From NCBI GenBank assembly GCA_052387255.1, contig JBQTJI010000039.1:1-64000 (forward strand): a stretch of DNA of 64,000 nt, given 5' to 3'. The notes under the pieces are model-generated. The model searched no databases and had not been told where the DNA came from. It saw only the letters and a program-made list of their open reading frames with translations. Source of the stretch: JBBQXK01 sp052387255. GTDB taxonomy: Bacteria > Pseudomonadota > Alphaproteobacteria > Rhodobacterales > Rhodobacteraceae. Of this stretch, positions 41,831 through 51,099 are shown piece after piece. The stretch's first letter is position 1; the number at the start of each line of letters is the position of its first letter. Made by a program: the position numbers and the translations under genes.

Positions 41831-42667
41831 TCAGAGCGTGAAGCCGGCCCGCTGGCGCATCTGGGTCATGACTTCCTCGATTTCCGCGTTGGTCAGCTGG
41901 CTCGGCGGCGTCAGCCCCTCGTCGATGGTCTTCTGGGTGATCCAGCCATCGAGATACATCTTGGCTACGCGGGCATCCGCATCGCGGACAAAGGCTTCGC
42001 GTTGCTGTTCCAGAAGGTCGCGCTGGCGCTTGACCGTGCCGGCAATGGCCGACCCGTCCGTGCGGGTATCGGCGTGCTGTGCCCGGGCCACCTCGATCTG
42101 TTCCTTCGTCAGGTCGATCTGGAAATGGGTCAGCTGGTAGCGGGCGTCCTCGCTGGCGAGCTGCAGCTTGGCCAGCACCATCTGGGCCTCGGCCATCTCC
42201 GCCTGGTAACGCATCGCAGCGAGCTGGGCCTTGGCCGTCTCAAGGGCTACGACAGACGCCACAGCTTCGGCTTCCGCGCGCTTGGCCTGTTCCCGCGCCA
42301 GGAGCGTTTGCCAGTAGGCCTGCTGCCGCCCGAGCACCATCTGCAGCCCGGTGCTCATGGCCAGGCTCGTGAGCTCGATGTAGGCCTTGGTGTATTGCTC
42401 GCCGGTGATGCGGTTCTTCTCGAACTCCAGCTGGAGATGGGCGCGTATCGAGGCCATCAGCATCTCGAAGGTGCCGTCACCTCCGACCGTGCCATCTGTC
42501 AGGTTGTCGAGATCGATCTTCTCGACTTCGCCATAGATCGGATTGTCGGTCTGTGTTGGCAGGGAGTAACTTGACCCCGACAGGTCGACCGGAGGCAGCG
42601 CGAAATCCTGGTCGAGGGCGTTGAAGATCTGCCCGGCCCGAACCTCCGATGCGACGCTTGCCGGCAT
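41831..42667 (-). CDS. Helical structural protein
   Basis: Predicted 278-residue protein. Residues about 70-230 are a nearly continuous Ala/Glu/Gln-rich helix or coiled coil, framed by a short acidic start and a helical end (QLTNAEIEEVMTQMRQRAG). The pattern is common in N4-like virion genes between capsid and ejection proteins. The function is unknown. Confidence 0.65.
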   Translation of the reverse strand: MPASVASEVRAGQIFNALDQDFALPPVDLSGSSYSLPTQTDNPIYGEVEKIDLDNLTDGTVGGDGTFEMLMASIRAHLQLEFEKNRITGEQYTKAYIELTSLAMSTGLQMVLGRQQAYWQTLLAREQAKRAEAEAVASVVALETAKAQLAAMRYQAEMAEAQMVLAKLQLASEDARYQLTHFQIDLTKEQIEVARAQHADTRTDGSAIAGTVKRQRDLLEQQREAFVRDADARVAKMYLDGWITQKTIDEGLTPPSQLTNAEIEEVMTQMRQRAGFTL

Positions 42668-42714
42668 TTCCCTCTACTCCTGTCGTCGTTTGGTGTCGTG
42701 TGGGGTCGCATGTT

Positions 42715-42736
42715 CCCCGGGAGAAGCCTCCCGGGG
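42715..42736. terminator. Strong hairpin between structural genes
   Basis: CCCCGGGAG-AAGC-CTCCCGGGG forms a perfect nine-base-pair stem with a four-base loop, just after the stop at 42754 on the minus strand. It lacks a U-run. It may protect or define an mRNA end rather than stop transcription outright. Confidence 0.55.
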
Positions 42737-42753
42737 AGTGGTTCGTTTCTCGA

Positions 42754-43311
42754 TCAGGCGCCCAAGCGCTCGGCGGCGGCCTGCTTCAGAGCCAGGTCCT
42801 GCAGCTCTTCGACCGTCAGGTTCGGCAGGATCTCGATGTTGTATTCGGGCACCATCCGGCGGACGACTTCGTCCTGGCCGTTGGGCAGCTTCTTCAGGCT
42901 GATGTGCAGGAAGCGCCGCGAGATCAGCTCGTCGTAGATCACCCTCGGAATGTGGTAACCATTCTCGGTGGCCTCGCCGAAGGGAATGAACTTGGCGACC
43001 GTGCCGATGTAGCGGTTGGCCACGGTGATGATCTCGCCCGGCAGATCCCGCTTCCCGGGATGCAGGTTGTGGATGCGGACGCGAACCAGAGCCAGGGCCT
43101 CGCCATGGATGCGTTCGCGCATCTGCTGCTGGGTCTCCGGTGCCGACGGGTCCTTCTCGGGGACGGTCTTGTCTGCGACCACGGCCGCGTTGACCTTGGC
43201 CTTCAGGGCCTCCAGGCCGATGTTCGCCTTGTAGGGGATCCCCAGCACGTCGGCACGCTCCTTGAGCAGCGCCAGTTCCTTGTCCTCGGGGATGGTGTCG
43301 GTGTTCGTCAT
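42754..43311 (-). CDS. Phage structural or assembly protein downstream of capsid gene
   Basis: Predicted 185-residue protein. An N-terminal helical LEM/SAP-like segment (LLKERADVLGIPYKANIGLEALKAKV, given in part) is followed by a beta-rich middle (VRVRIHNLHPG...ITVANRYIG) and a helical end. It follows the capsid gene in the late operon, so a head-decoration or completion role is possible. The family is not known to me. Confidence 0.65.
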   Translation of the reverse strand: MTNTDTIPEDKELALLKERADVLGIPYKANIGLEALKAKVNAAVVADKTVPEKDPSAPETQQQMRERIHGEALALVRVRIHNLHPGKRDLPGEIITVANRYIGTVAKFIPFGEATENGYHIPRVIYDELISRRFLHISLKKLPNGQDEVVRRMVPEYNIEILPNLTVEELQDLALKQAAAERLGA

Positions 43312-43379
43312 GTCCGTTCTTTCTCAGGGGTATCCGGTGAAGGTTCCGCGATTGTCGCATGGCTTTCGTGATGCGATGG

Positions 43380-43399
43380 GAGGGGGCTTTCGCCCCCTC
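43380..43399. terminator. Hairpin after the major capsid gene
   Basis: GAGGGGGC-TTTC-GCCCCCTC makes an eight-base-pair stem 16 bases beyond the capsid stop codon (minus strand). There is no U-run. Position suggests attenuation or mRNA 3'-end protection for the highly expressed capsid gene. Confidence 0.6.
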
Positions 43400-43415
43400 G
43401 CGTCTGGTCAGCCCA

Positions 43416-44843
43416 TCACTGGGGCGCGACGCATTTGCCGACGGCCAGGCGCTCGGGACGCTTGATCAGGGTGGAGTAGTACCACTTGATCGAGCTGAAC
43501 CCGGTCTCGCCGTAGGGGTCGTTGCGGTCGGCGGTGGCCTCACCCGGCATCTTCGTGGTAATCTTGAACTTCACGCTCTTGCCGTCGGTCTGGAAGCCGA
43601 TGGTGGTGAAGCTGTCGTCACCCACGACCAGGACCGGGTAGACGTCGTAGCGGCCGTTGGTCGTCCGGTAGCCCGGGTTCGACGAGACCGCAGCACCGGC
43701 ACCCGCCCAGTTCAGCATCTCGGGAACCACGATGATCCGGAATTGACCGACGGTGCCGATCTCGCCGTTCATGATCGTGCCCGCGTCGGCATACTGCGCG
43801 ACCGAGATGAAGGCCGGATTGTCGAAGGGGTCCTTCATCTTCCGGAAATGCGGCTCGAGTTCCGAGCCGATGTACATGATCCGGCCCTTCTCGATCACCT
43901 TGGTGTCGACCATGCGCGACCCGGTGATGGCCTTGGTCTGCTTCGGCGTCCGGTTGTTGTCCAGGATCTGGCTCAGACGCATCAGGTCATCGTAGTCCAG
44001 GATCGCGGCGCCAGCGCCTTCGCCCGTCACAGACCCGTTGGAGGTGGCCGCACCCGCGAAGAGCACGGTGCCGGCCCCGTGCAGCAGGTCGATCTGCAGC
44101 ACCGCTTCCGTCAGCTGGGTCGCCCCCGACACGAGTTCCCGGCTCGTGTGGTTGTAGAGGTCCTCGTCGCTGTCGAAGTCGAAGGACTCCTGGGTGAACT
44201 CGGTGAAGAAGCCCATCTTCTGCAGCGAGGCCGAGCGTTCCAGGCGCTTGAAGCCGACGCGGTTCACGCGGCCGCCGTTCTCGGTCAGCGAGGGCAGACG
44301 GCCCACGATGGTGCCGACGTCCCGCGAAGAACCGTAGAGGTTGCCGTAGTCGCCCTTGACCGAGACACCCATGTTCAGCGCGGTCACGGCGTCCCGCTTG
44401 GTCGCGTTCAGGTAGATCCCCGTCGCATGGGTCAGGGTGATCGTCGCCCGGCCCGAGCCGGCCGAGTCATCGGCACCGGCCACGGCACCCGGAGAAGCGG
44501 TCCCGGCCACCACGTCGTTGATCGCGGTCACGGCAGCCGCCTTGCCCGCGTTGGTCGCCGACAGGGTCAGCGACGGGAAGGTAACGATGAAGCGCGCACC
44601 CGTCAGGGTCACGCCGTTGGCGTCGATGCCCTGGTCGGAGACGTTGCGGTCATCCAGCAGGGGAACATACTGGTAGACCTTGATCTGCTTGCCCATGTGC
44701 TTGGGCATGCTCGTCACGTCCGCCAGCGGCGTGAAGTACATGTCCTTGCGGGCGTCGACGATCGCCTTTTTCCACCAGAAGAAGGTGTTCATCTGGGGCC
44801 CGATGTCGGAGGCGACACCGGGCGGGTTGTTGTAGTGCTGCAT
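43416..44843 (-). CDS. Major capsid protein, N4-gp56 family
   Basis: Predicted 475-residue HK97-fold capsid protein of the N4-gp56 type. Recognisable parts are the N-terminal TFFWWKKAIVDARKDMYF arm, MPKHMGKQIKVYQYVPLL, and an NRVGFKRLERSASLQKMG block. The central helix ELVSGATQLTEAVLQIDLL and the C-terminal IKWYYSTLIKRPERLA end are also seen. It forms the icosahedral shell. It follows a disordered acidic scaffold-like gene and is followed by a strong hairpin. Length is within the family range. Confidence 0.92.
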   Translation of the reverse strand: MQHYNNPPGVASDIGPQMNTFFWWKKAIVDARKDMYFTPLADVTSMPKHMGKQIKVYQYVPLLDDRNVSDQGIDANGVTLTGARFIVTFPSLTLSATNAGKAAAVTAINDVVAGTASPGAVAGADDSAGSGRATITLTHATGIYLNATKRDAVTALNMGVSVKGDYGNLYGSSRDVGTIVGRLPSLTENGGRVNRVGFKRLERSASLQKMGFFTEFTQESFDFDSDEDLYNHTSRELVSGATQLTEAVLQIDLLHGAGTVLFAGAATSNGSVTGEGAGAAILDYDDLMRLSQILDNNRTPKQTKAITGSRMVDTKVIEKGRIMYIGSELEPHFRKMKDPFDNPAFISVAQYADAGTIMNGEIGTVGQFRIIVVPEMLNWAGAGAAVSSNPGYRTTNGRYDVYPVLVVGDDSFTTIGFQTDGKSVKFKITTKMPGEATADRNDPYGETGFSSIKWYYSTLIKRPERLAVGKCVAPQ

Positions 44844-44890
44844 CTCGTGCCTCGTTCTGCTCGTGCCTCTCGCAGCTCAAGGGTCGCGCG

Positions 44891-46234
44891 TCAGTAGCGC
44901 TTCCCGGTCGCGAAGGCCTTGTTGAAGTCCTCGTCCGACATGGCGAGGGGGTTGAAGTCGCTCTTGCCGCCCGGTTTCGCGGAGCTGGCAGGCGCTGCGG
45001 AAGCCGCCCGGACACGATCCGAGACGTTCGGGGCACCGGACGGTTTGCGCGGGGCGACCCGCTGATCCACGACACGGCGATTGCCACCAGGGGTGTTGCT
45101 GCCGGTGTTCGCAGGCGCCTGTTGCGGCACCTTCGAAGTCGGCTGGCTGGCCTGGGGGTTCGCGGCGGGGACAGCCAGAGCACCGCTCCGCTGCATTTCC
45201 TCTCCGACGACACGGTAGGCTTCAAGGAAGGGTGTGGTCTCCGAGATCTTGCCGATCATCCGACGCCGTTCGATTTCGGCGTTGATCTTGGCGTAGATGC
45301 CGTTGACACGTTGCTCGTTCACGACGCGCAGGATGTCCGGATCCTTCAGGATCGCATCCTTGCTTCGCTTGTCCCAGGTCTGCTGGATCGAACGGAGAAG
45401 TTCGCGCCCACCCTGTTCGGAACCAACGTCCCGGATCACATTGGTGAAGGCCATCTCCTCGTCGGAGACCTGGTAATTCCCAGGCTTGTAGCCAGGGTCC
45501 TTGGAGGTGTCGATGTCCATCGGGTCGACACCGCTCTCCTTCACCAGCTTCTTGACCGCGGCCGGATCTTTCCGGCTCAGGTCGATCAGGTAGGAGAGCT
45601 TGGTTTCGTCGAGAAGCCCGTGGTTCTCGAGCATTCTTAGCACCTTCAATCCAGGCTGCAAAGCCTGAATTTTCTTGGTATAGTTCGCACCCATCTGCAT
45701 GAGCTGGATCGCCTCATCCGGACTCTCCACCTTGATCATCTTCCCGTTCGCCTTGAACGGGGCCATCATCCGCTCGTAGGCCGCCTTGTAATCTACCTTC
45801 TCGGTAGCTCCGGCCTTCGGATCGGCGTTGTCTTCGCCCTTTCCGTCGCCTTTGTCATCGCTGCCCGGCTTCGGGTCGCGGCCTTGATCGGCGGCTTCCT
45901 TGCCCATGTTTCCGGGCTTGGGATCGGCCTTCTTCTTGTCGGAGGGCTCGCCCTTGTCATCGCCGTCGCCGTCGGCATCAACAGTTCCATCAGCAGCAGA
46001 AGCGCCATCATCATCGTCCTGCGATCCTGCTCCCTGATCTTTGGCTGCTTGCGAAGAGGCCGAGGATCCCTCGTTCTCCCCGTCTTCTTCGTCTTCCTCT
46101 GCGTCCTGTCCCTCGTCCTGCGCGCCCTCCCGGACCAGCAGTTTCGGGGGCGTCAGCATCTGCGACATGGCCTCGTCGTCCAGCGAGAGGATCTCCTCGC
46201 TGGTCATGCCTTCCGGGTTCTCCTTGGTCGCCAT
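44891..46234 (-). CDS. Putative capsid scaffolding protein
   Basis: Predicted 447-residue protein. Residues about 40-150 are extremely Asp/Glu/Lys-rich and disordered. A helical core follows (about 155-350) and then a Pro/Ala/Gln-rich tail ending in DEDFNKAFATGKRY. This make-up and the position just upstream of the capsid gene are typical of scaffolds. I start at ATG 46234 because GAGGAG lies eight bases before it; a GTG at 46243 is an alternative. The gene begins just after the previous stop. Confidence 0.75.
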   Translation of the reverse strand: MATKENPEGMTSEEILSLDDEAMSQMLTPPKLLVREGAQDEGQDAEEDEEDGENEGSSASSQAAKDQGAGSQDDDDGASAADGTVDADGDGDDKGEPSDKKKADPKPGNMGKEAADQGRDPKPGSDDKGDGKGEDNADPKAGATEKVDYKAAYERMMAPFKANGKMIKVESPDEAIQLMQMGANYTKKIQALQPGLKVLRMLENHGLLDETKLSYLIDLSRKDPAAVKKLVKESGVDPMDIDTSKDPGYKPGNYQVSDEEMAFTNVIRDVGSEQGGRELLRSIQQTWDKRSKDAILKDPDILRVVNEQRVNGIYAKINAEIERRRMIGKISETTPFLEAYRVVGEEMQRSGALAVPAANPQASQPTSKVPQQAPANTGSNTPGGNRRVVDQRVAPRKPSGAPNVSDRVRAASAAPASSAKPGGKSDFNPLAMSDEDFNKAFATGKRY

Positions 46235-46239
46235 GCTGG

Positions 46240-46608
46240 TCACTCCTCGCCGTCCCGGTCGCCGTTCATCAGCTCGAACATGGCCTCACGCGCCTGGTTG
46301 ATCTCGTCCTCGGCCGCGCGTCCGCGCTGAACCAGGAGCGACAGGTACCGCTTGAGCGCGCCCGGACCCTTCATCTCGTCGAGTACCGCGCCCTTGATGT
46401 CGGCCCGCAGACCGGGATCGCCGTGCAGAAGCGCCAGCCGGGCCGCTTCCTTCAGGAAGTAGCCGTCGACGATCAGGGCCTTGAAGTCGGGGTTGGAGTA
46501 GAGCCGCTGGGCCGCCTTGCCGGTTTCCACGGCTTCCTTGGCCTGCTCGATGGTGATTTCCAGTTCCTGGAACTCCTCTTCGGGAGTCTTCCCATGCTCG
46601 ATGTTCAT
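46240..46608 (-). CDS. Small helical phage protein
   Basis: Predicted 122-residue acidic helical protein set between portal and scaffold genes. No membrane segment or known motif is visible. ATG 46608 is chosen over an upstream start at 46641. In N4-like phages this slot holds a small head-assembly gene (gp58 region); that equivalence is positional only. Confidence 0.6.
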   Translation of the reverse strand: MNIEHGKTPEEEFQELEITIEQAKEAVETGKAAQRLYSNPDFKALIVDGYFLKEAARLALLHGDPGLRADIKGAVLDEMKGPGALKRYLSLLVQRGRAAEDEINQAREAMFELMNGDRDGEE

Positions 46609-46690
46609 CTGTTCCTCGGGTCTGCGGTGTCTCAGCCTCACTCTTGGCGCTGCATGGAGCGCGGGGTATTCAGTGGATATCCCCGAAATA

Positions 46691-48904
46691 TCAGACGTTT
46701 CCCGACCTCACGTCGGTCAGGCGGTTGAAGCCCACGGCGGCCGGCACATCCGGTGCCCGCTCTTCGGGTTTGCGCGATGCGAGCAGCGCCTTGGTCACCT
46801 CCAGGTCCTGGTTCGCACGGGCCTGGCCGGAGAGCCTGTCCATGTCCCGGGCGTGCTTGGTGCCGGTTTCCTCTTCCACGAATTCCAGATCCTTCAGGTC
46901 CGCCTCGGCCGCCGCCTTCCTGGCCAGGGCCGCGTTCTTCTCGACCTCGCTTCGGATCTTCTGGATCTCGGCCTCGAGCTTCGCGATCTCGAGTTCCTTC
47001 AGCTTCTCGGCCAGCGGATCGGGTTGCGGTTGGAACTGGCGGATCTTTTCGGCCAGCAGGCGCTGACGCTTCAGGTCCGCAATCTCGGCCAGGATCATCC
47101 GGCTCAGCGTCGGGTCCATGTCGGGGCCCATGGTCTGCAGCATGAAGCTCAGATCCTGGCTCCGTGCCTCGTCTACCTCCGGGGTGGCGATGTCGATCTC
47201 GAGGTCGAAATTCCCCTTCAGGTCGTCCCGCCGGATCGTCACGAATTCGCTGTTGGTGACGCGCACGACCTCTTCCTCGGACAGGAAGACGGCATTCATC
47301 GCCGCGATCTTGCGGCCGATCTTCTTGATGCCTTCGGTCATCCGCCGCAGGATGTTCATCTCGCGCTTGGAGGCGGCGTCGAGCATGCCCTTGATGCCGG
47401 CGGCCACTTCCCCATAGGCCTCGCCCGAGAGACCACCCGAGAAGGCCTTGACGCCCGACAACGCCTCGGCTTCCGAGTTCTGCAGGCCGATCATCGTCAT
47501 GGCCGAGTTCGGGATCTCGGGATAGACGTGCTGGTAGACGCTGAGCCGCGGGTCGCCCTGCGACGGGTTGAACTCGTAGTCCAGACCTTTCTCGAAGCGG
47601 CGCCGGTTGATCGCATCCAGGAAGCCCTTGGCCATGCCCTGCTGGGCATTGGCCGAGCGTGCCATCAGATCCACCATGCCGCGGTAGACCGCCCCGAGGA
47701 TCGCCTGATTGTCCTCCAGGATCTCGGCGTCGGGTTCCCCCATCAGCTGGCGCTTCACCGGCAGGTAGCGAACCAGGACGAAAGGCGGCTTCTCATCGGG
47801 GAAGGGGCTCTCCTCCATCCGGATCATCGTATCGCAGACCCAGGTCGCCACGATGCAGGTCAGTTCGTCGGTGCCCTCGACCGGGTAGTAGCCCCAGTAT
47901 TCGTAGGCCACGATCGGACGGCGCAGCTCGTCGCGCATCTGGATGTCGTTGGGCGTTGTCGTGTGATGGTCCGGCTGGGCCAGGATATCGGCCCCCGACC
48001 AGTTCACCATGTCGAGGTTCCGGTAGCGGCCGTCCTTGATCAGGTCGGCCTTGCACGTCTCGAAGCTGTAGATGATGAACCGGGCCTTATCGAGGTCGTT
48101 CTTGCAGCTCGGGTCGACGTAGAGGTTCTCCGGATCCACGATCTCGAGCGTCGGCTGGTTCACCAGGATGGTCTCTTCGACCACCGTCTCGTAGCCCGTG
48201 ACCGTCGCCACGGTCGGGATCTGCGTCTCGAGCATGTACTCGGCCGCCGCCTTCATCTCGACCGGCAGAGCCTCGTATTCGGCCGGGTTCTGCGCCTTCA
48301 GCATGAGAGCCTGCTCAAGCGCGTCGAGTTCGGCTTCGTCGCGGATCTCCAGATAGCTGAACACCGGAACCTCGACCTCGTCCTGACGGGTCTGGCGCTG
48401 CCAGCCCGTCCGGACAATCACCGACCCTTCGTCAACGCCGGTGCGGACATATTCGTCGATGAACGCTGCGCGGTCGATCTTGCTCCTGAACTGCCAGTTC
48501 AGGATGATCTGGTTCTGCTTGGCGGCGAACGTGTCCTCGAAGGTGACGGGGCTGGCCCTGAACAGGTCGGGGCTGGAATTGAACGGCTCGGACAGCGCCG
48601 AGTAGCGCCACTCGTTCTGGCGGCGGACCAGCTTGGGCTGGATCGACGAACGGCCCTGAACCTTCTTCGGGGCGACCTTGCCGGTGATGTTGCGCAGATC
48701 GTTCCAGCGCCGCACGTTCTGGACATGGGCATCGTGAAAGGACCGGGCCACCTCGAGGTCGGCTTTCAAGTCCATGACCGAGGGCTCTTTGGCCCATTCG
48801 GTCAGCTTTCCGTCGCGCGGCTCGGGCACGGGATCTTCTGTCGTTTCGCCAAGAAACTCGGCGTCCGTCATATCCTCGATCCGCTTGCCCGTCTGCGCGT
48901 TCAT
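46691..48904 (-). CDS. Portal protein
   Basis: Predicted 737-residue portal, the dodecameric ring through which DNA enters and leaves the capsid (N4 gp59 type). Features include RRWNDLRNITGKVAPKKV near the start, SEPFNSSPDLF, an IDEYVRTGVDEGSVIVRTGW segment, and NLYVDPSCKNDLDKARFII. A long C-terminal coiled coil (KLKELEIAKLEAEIQKI) reaches into the barrel. The length suits a podovirus portal. It precedes the scaffold and capsid genes in the late operon. Confidence 0.9.
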   Translation of the reverse strand: MNAQTGKRIEDMTDAEFLGETTEDPVPEPRDGKLTEWAKEPSVMDLKADLEVARSFHDAHVQNVRRWNDLRNITGKVAPKKVQGRSSIQPKLVRRQNEWRYSALSEPFNSSPDLFRASPVTFEDTFAAKQNQIILNWQFRSKIDRAAFIDEYVRTGVDEGSVIVRTGWQRQTRQDEVEVPVFSYLEIRDEAELDALEQALMLKAQNPAEYEALPVEMKAAAEYMLETQIPTVATVTGYETVVEETILVNQPTLEIVDPENLYVDPSCKNDLDKARFIIYSFETCKADLIKDGRYRNLDMVNWSGADILAQPDHHTTTPNDIQMRDELRRPIVAYEYWGYYPVEGTDELTCIVATWVCDTMIRMEESPFPDEKPPFVLVRYLPVKRQLMGEPDAEILEDNQAILGAVYRGMVDLMARSANAQQGMAKGFLDAINRRRFEKGLDYEFNPSQGDPRLSVYQHVYPEIPNSAMTMIGLQNSEAEALSGVKAFSGGLSGEAYGEVAAGIKGMLDAASKREMNILRRMTEGIKKIGRKIAAMNAVFLSEEEVVRVTNSEFVTIRRDDLKGNFDLEIDIATPEVDEARSQDLSFMLQTMGPDMDPTLSRMILAEIADLKRQRLLAEKIRQFQPQPDPLAEKLKELEIAKLEAEIQKIRSEVEKNAALARKAAAEADLKDLEFVEEETGTKHARDMDRLSGQARANQDLEVTKALLASRKPEERAPDVPAAVGFNRLTDVRSGNV

Positions 48905-48920
48905 GCCTCGGCTGCCTTGT

Positions 48921-49175
48921 TCACTCTTGATGTTCCGGGCAGCGGGCGATGGCGACGCAGATGACCTCGATCTTCGCGTTCGCCCGTCGCAGGGACATCG
49001 TGTTCGTCACATGCGCCCGGGTCAGCTGCCCCACCGTCACGATGGACGGCCGGTATTCGTCTTCCGGCAGGAAGACCGAGTCAGGGAGACCCCTCACGCC
49101 CGGGTGCCGTGCTCCGCAGGCGCTCAAGAACGCGAACCAGGTCAGGAGACAAACGGTCCTCAGTACCTGCCGCAC
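48921..49175 (-). CDS. o-spanin lipoprotein (Rz1-like)
   Basis: Predicted 84-residue outer-membrane lipoprotein. A basic start and hydrophobic signal lead to a lipobox LSAC with the lipidated cysteine at residue 20. It would bind the i-spanin across the periplasm and fuse the two membranes at lysis. Its first 95 bases overlap the end of the i-spanin gene in another frame, the usual Rz/Rz1 layout. Confidence 0.85.
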   Translation of the reverse strand: MRQVLRTVCLLTWFAFLSACGARHPGVRGLPDSVFLPEDEYRPSIVTVGQLTRAHVTNTMSLRRANAKIEVICVAIARCPEHQE

Positions 49176-49422
49176 CCTCTATGCCCCTTTCCAGATCAGC
49201 GGTTTCCCTTGTAATTTCTCCTGTATAATTCCGAAGTCTTTCCGTCAATCTGATCGAGCGTTCTATCTCAAAGATTTCTTGATTCAGATCACTTGATATT
49301 CTTCGCTCGGCCTCCAGGTCGTGCTGCCGCTTCCACAGCAGGATCGTCTGGAAGGCGATGACAGCCATCAGGATCACCGGCACAAGCCGACGCACCCAGG
49401 ACAAGATTGCCGTGATGTTCAT
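49081..49422 (-). CDS. i-spanin (Rz-like)
   Basis: Predicted 113-residue inner-membrane protein. One N-terminal membrane segment (about residues 9-29) is followed by a periplasmic coiled coil rich in Glu/Arg/Leu. Together with the overlapping lipoprotein it forms the spanin complex for the last lysis step. ATG 49422 has GAGG seven bases upstream; a GTG at 49434 overlaps the previous stop. Confidence 0.85.
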   Translation of the reverse strand: MNITAILSWVRRLVPVILMAVIAFQTILLWKRQHDLEAERRISSDLNQEIFEIERSIRLTERLRNYTGEITRETADLERGIEGAAGTEDRLSPDLVRVLERLRSTAPGREGSP

Positions 49423-49430
49423 GGGATACC

Positions 49431-49742
49431 TCACAGGGGTTCAAGGTCGGGGAACACCTGGAAGCGCTCCCTCCAGACGCATTGCGTCTCGCCGTTGATG
49501 GTGACGTGCAGCGAGGCCACGACCTGACCGGCCATGCCCGTCGCCGCAGGAAAGGCGGCCTGCACCAGGCCCCTGGTCGCGTCGATGACCGTGACGGCGC
49601 CGAGCCTCTGGTTCCCGACCTTTCCCATGACGGCCGCATAGCTCGCGCCTGCCAGCGGCTTTGGAGATCCGTCGTCCTTGGTCACTTGAACCAGGATGCG
49701 AAGCGTCTCGCTTTCCGTGATCTCGCTGCTCTTCAGAGCCAT
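49431..49742 (-). CDS. Small tail or baseplate-like protein
   Basis: Predicted 103-residue beta-rich protein. The profile (ETLRILVQVTKDDG, ASYAAVMGKVG, GLVQAAFPAATG, VVASLHVTINGETQCVW) is that of an Ig/BppU-like beta-sandwich of phage tails. It overlaps the end of the fibre/decoration gene by ten bases. The function is inferred from fold-like composition and position. Confidence 0.6.
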   Translation of the reverse strand: MALKSSEITESETLRILVQVTKDDGSPKPLAGASYAAVMGKVGNQRLGAVTVIDATRGLVQAAFPAATGMAGQVVASLHVTINGETQCVWRERFQVFPDLEPL

Positions 49743-51070
49743 CTGCCCATCCTTTCCCGCTTCTTCCAGGTCCCCGTCGTGTTTCGCTCGATGAAGCACC
49801 CGATCCGCATCCGTTGCGCCCAGACGCCCACGACATCCGGTCCGAGATCGGTCTCCGGTTCCTCGCCAGCATTGCCCCCGCTCAGGGCAAAGCTGATCCC
49901 GACGGCACCTGTCCCCTTGGCCGGGGCCCTGCCGTTGGCGGTGAGGAACCACTCCAGAACTGCCGCACCGATGCCAGTGCCGGGGGGAGAACGCACACTG
50001 CCCAGCCCTGCCGCGACGAAGTCCAGAAGTGCAGCACCCTGTCCCTTGATCCGGGCTTTTCCGGTGCTCTGCACGGACAGAGCCAGGCCCCCCGTGCCAG
50101 CACCCCTCGCCTTGGCCCTGCCGCTGCCAGAGAGGCTCCAGCCGAAGCTGACGTTGCCGGTTCCCAGGACGTCCGGCAGGACTTCGCCGCCGACACCGCT
50201 TGCCGTGAAGGATACATCGACCGCGCCTGATCCGCGGACCTTTGCCCTGCCTGTGCCGCCGAGCGTGACACCGAGACCGACCGCGCCGACGCCCTTCACC
50301 TTTCCCGTGCCGTTCCCTGTCAGCGAGAAGCCGAGCGATACGCTTCCAGTGCCCACCGGGTTGCCCGTGGGCACATACTCCTCGATGGCCACGAAGATCC
50401 CGGCAGTATCCCCGGTGACCGACATGCTCGGGTTCGACGTCTGGGAGGTCGTCGTGACGACACGCCGCTCGCCCCGAACCAGAACAGCGCTGGCATCGTT
50501 GCGTGACCTCTGCGCCCCGAACGTGCCGTAGCTCGAGGTCGGGGTGATGTTTCCGGTCGAGTTGGCTTCCTTGCCAAGCGCCCGGATGAACAGGTACTGC
50601 TTCGAGGTCAGCCCAGAGATGGTGCTCGACCCGAACCCTGTGGCCGCGTCCACTTCCGAGAATTGCGGCGAAGATCCCGCAACGATCCGCAGTTTCTTGT
50701 CGGAGTCCCGGGCAAAGACGTGCCCAGAGCAGCACTTGTCAACCACCGCCTCGGCCAGGTTGATGGTGATCGTCGTGCCAGTGGGCACCGATCCGGACGC
50801 GTCGAAAATCCAGAGGGAGGTGGTCACCCCCGCTCCGGCTGCGCCCTCGCCGTTGGTGTATTCCGCCACCTTGGTCCAGCTGCCGGTTCCGCCCGTGATG
50901 CTGGTGTGAAGGTTGGTCTCGCCACTGGACGTGCTGACGTTGTCCGTCACCACGATCAGCATGGCGCTCATCAGGCTCGAGAGCGCCGTCGTCGACGTCG
51001 TGAAGGTGAAGGAGGTCGCACTCGTGGCATGCGAGCCTGTCCCCCAATCACCTTCGGTCGAGATACCCAT
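49733..51070 (-). CDS. Glycine-rich repeat fibre or decoration protein
   Basis: Predicted 445-residue protein. Residues 1-235 look like a concanavalin/Ig-like beta-sandwich of phage surface proteins. Residues about 238-400 are an irregular tandem repeat of 20-25 residues, pattern G-x-G-x-V/A-x-L-x-F-x-L-x-G-x-G-x-A-K-x-K-G, seen about six times. The last 30 residues are basic (KKRERMGRWL). The repeats should form a stiff beta structure. It lies between lysis genes and a small tail gene; host receptor binding or capsid decoration are both possible. Confidence 0.65.
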   Translation of the reverse strand: MGISTEGDWGTGSHATSATSFTFTTSTTALSSLMSAMLIVVTDNVSTSSGETNLHTSITGGTGSWTKVAEYTNGEGAAGAGVTTSLWIFDASGSVPTGTTITINLAEAVVDKCCSGHVFARDSDKKLRIVAGSSPQFSEVDAATGFGSSTISGLTSKQYLFIRALGKEANSTGNITPTSSYGTFGAQRSRNDASAVLVRGERRVVTTTSQTSNPSMSVTGDTAGIFVAIEEYVPTGNPVGTGSVSLGFSLTGNGTGKVKGVGAVGLGVTLGGTGRAKVRGSGAVDVSFTASGVGGEVLPDVLGTGNVSFGWSLSGSGRAKARGAGTGGLALSVQSTGKARIKGQGAALLDFVAAGLGSVRSPPGTGIGAAVLEWFLTANGRAPAKGTGAVGISFALSGGNAGEEPETDLGPDVVGVWAQRMRIGCFIERNTTGTWKKRERMGRWL

Positions 51071-51099
51071 GGCGCGCCCCCGTCAGTCTGCCTTGCGCC

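Noticed and set aside
49431..50735. 434-residue frame through the fibre gene
   Set aside because: Only its last 103 codons look real; the rest is a frame shadow of the 445-residue gene. The real gene starts at 49742.
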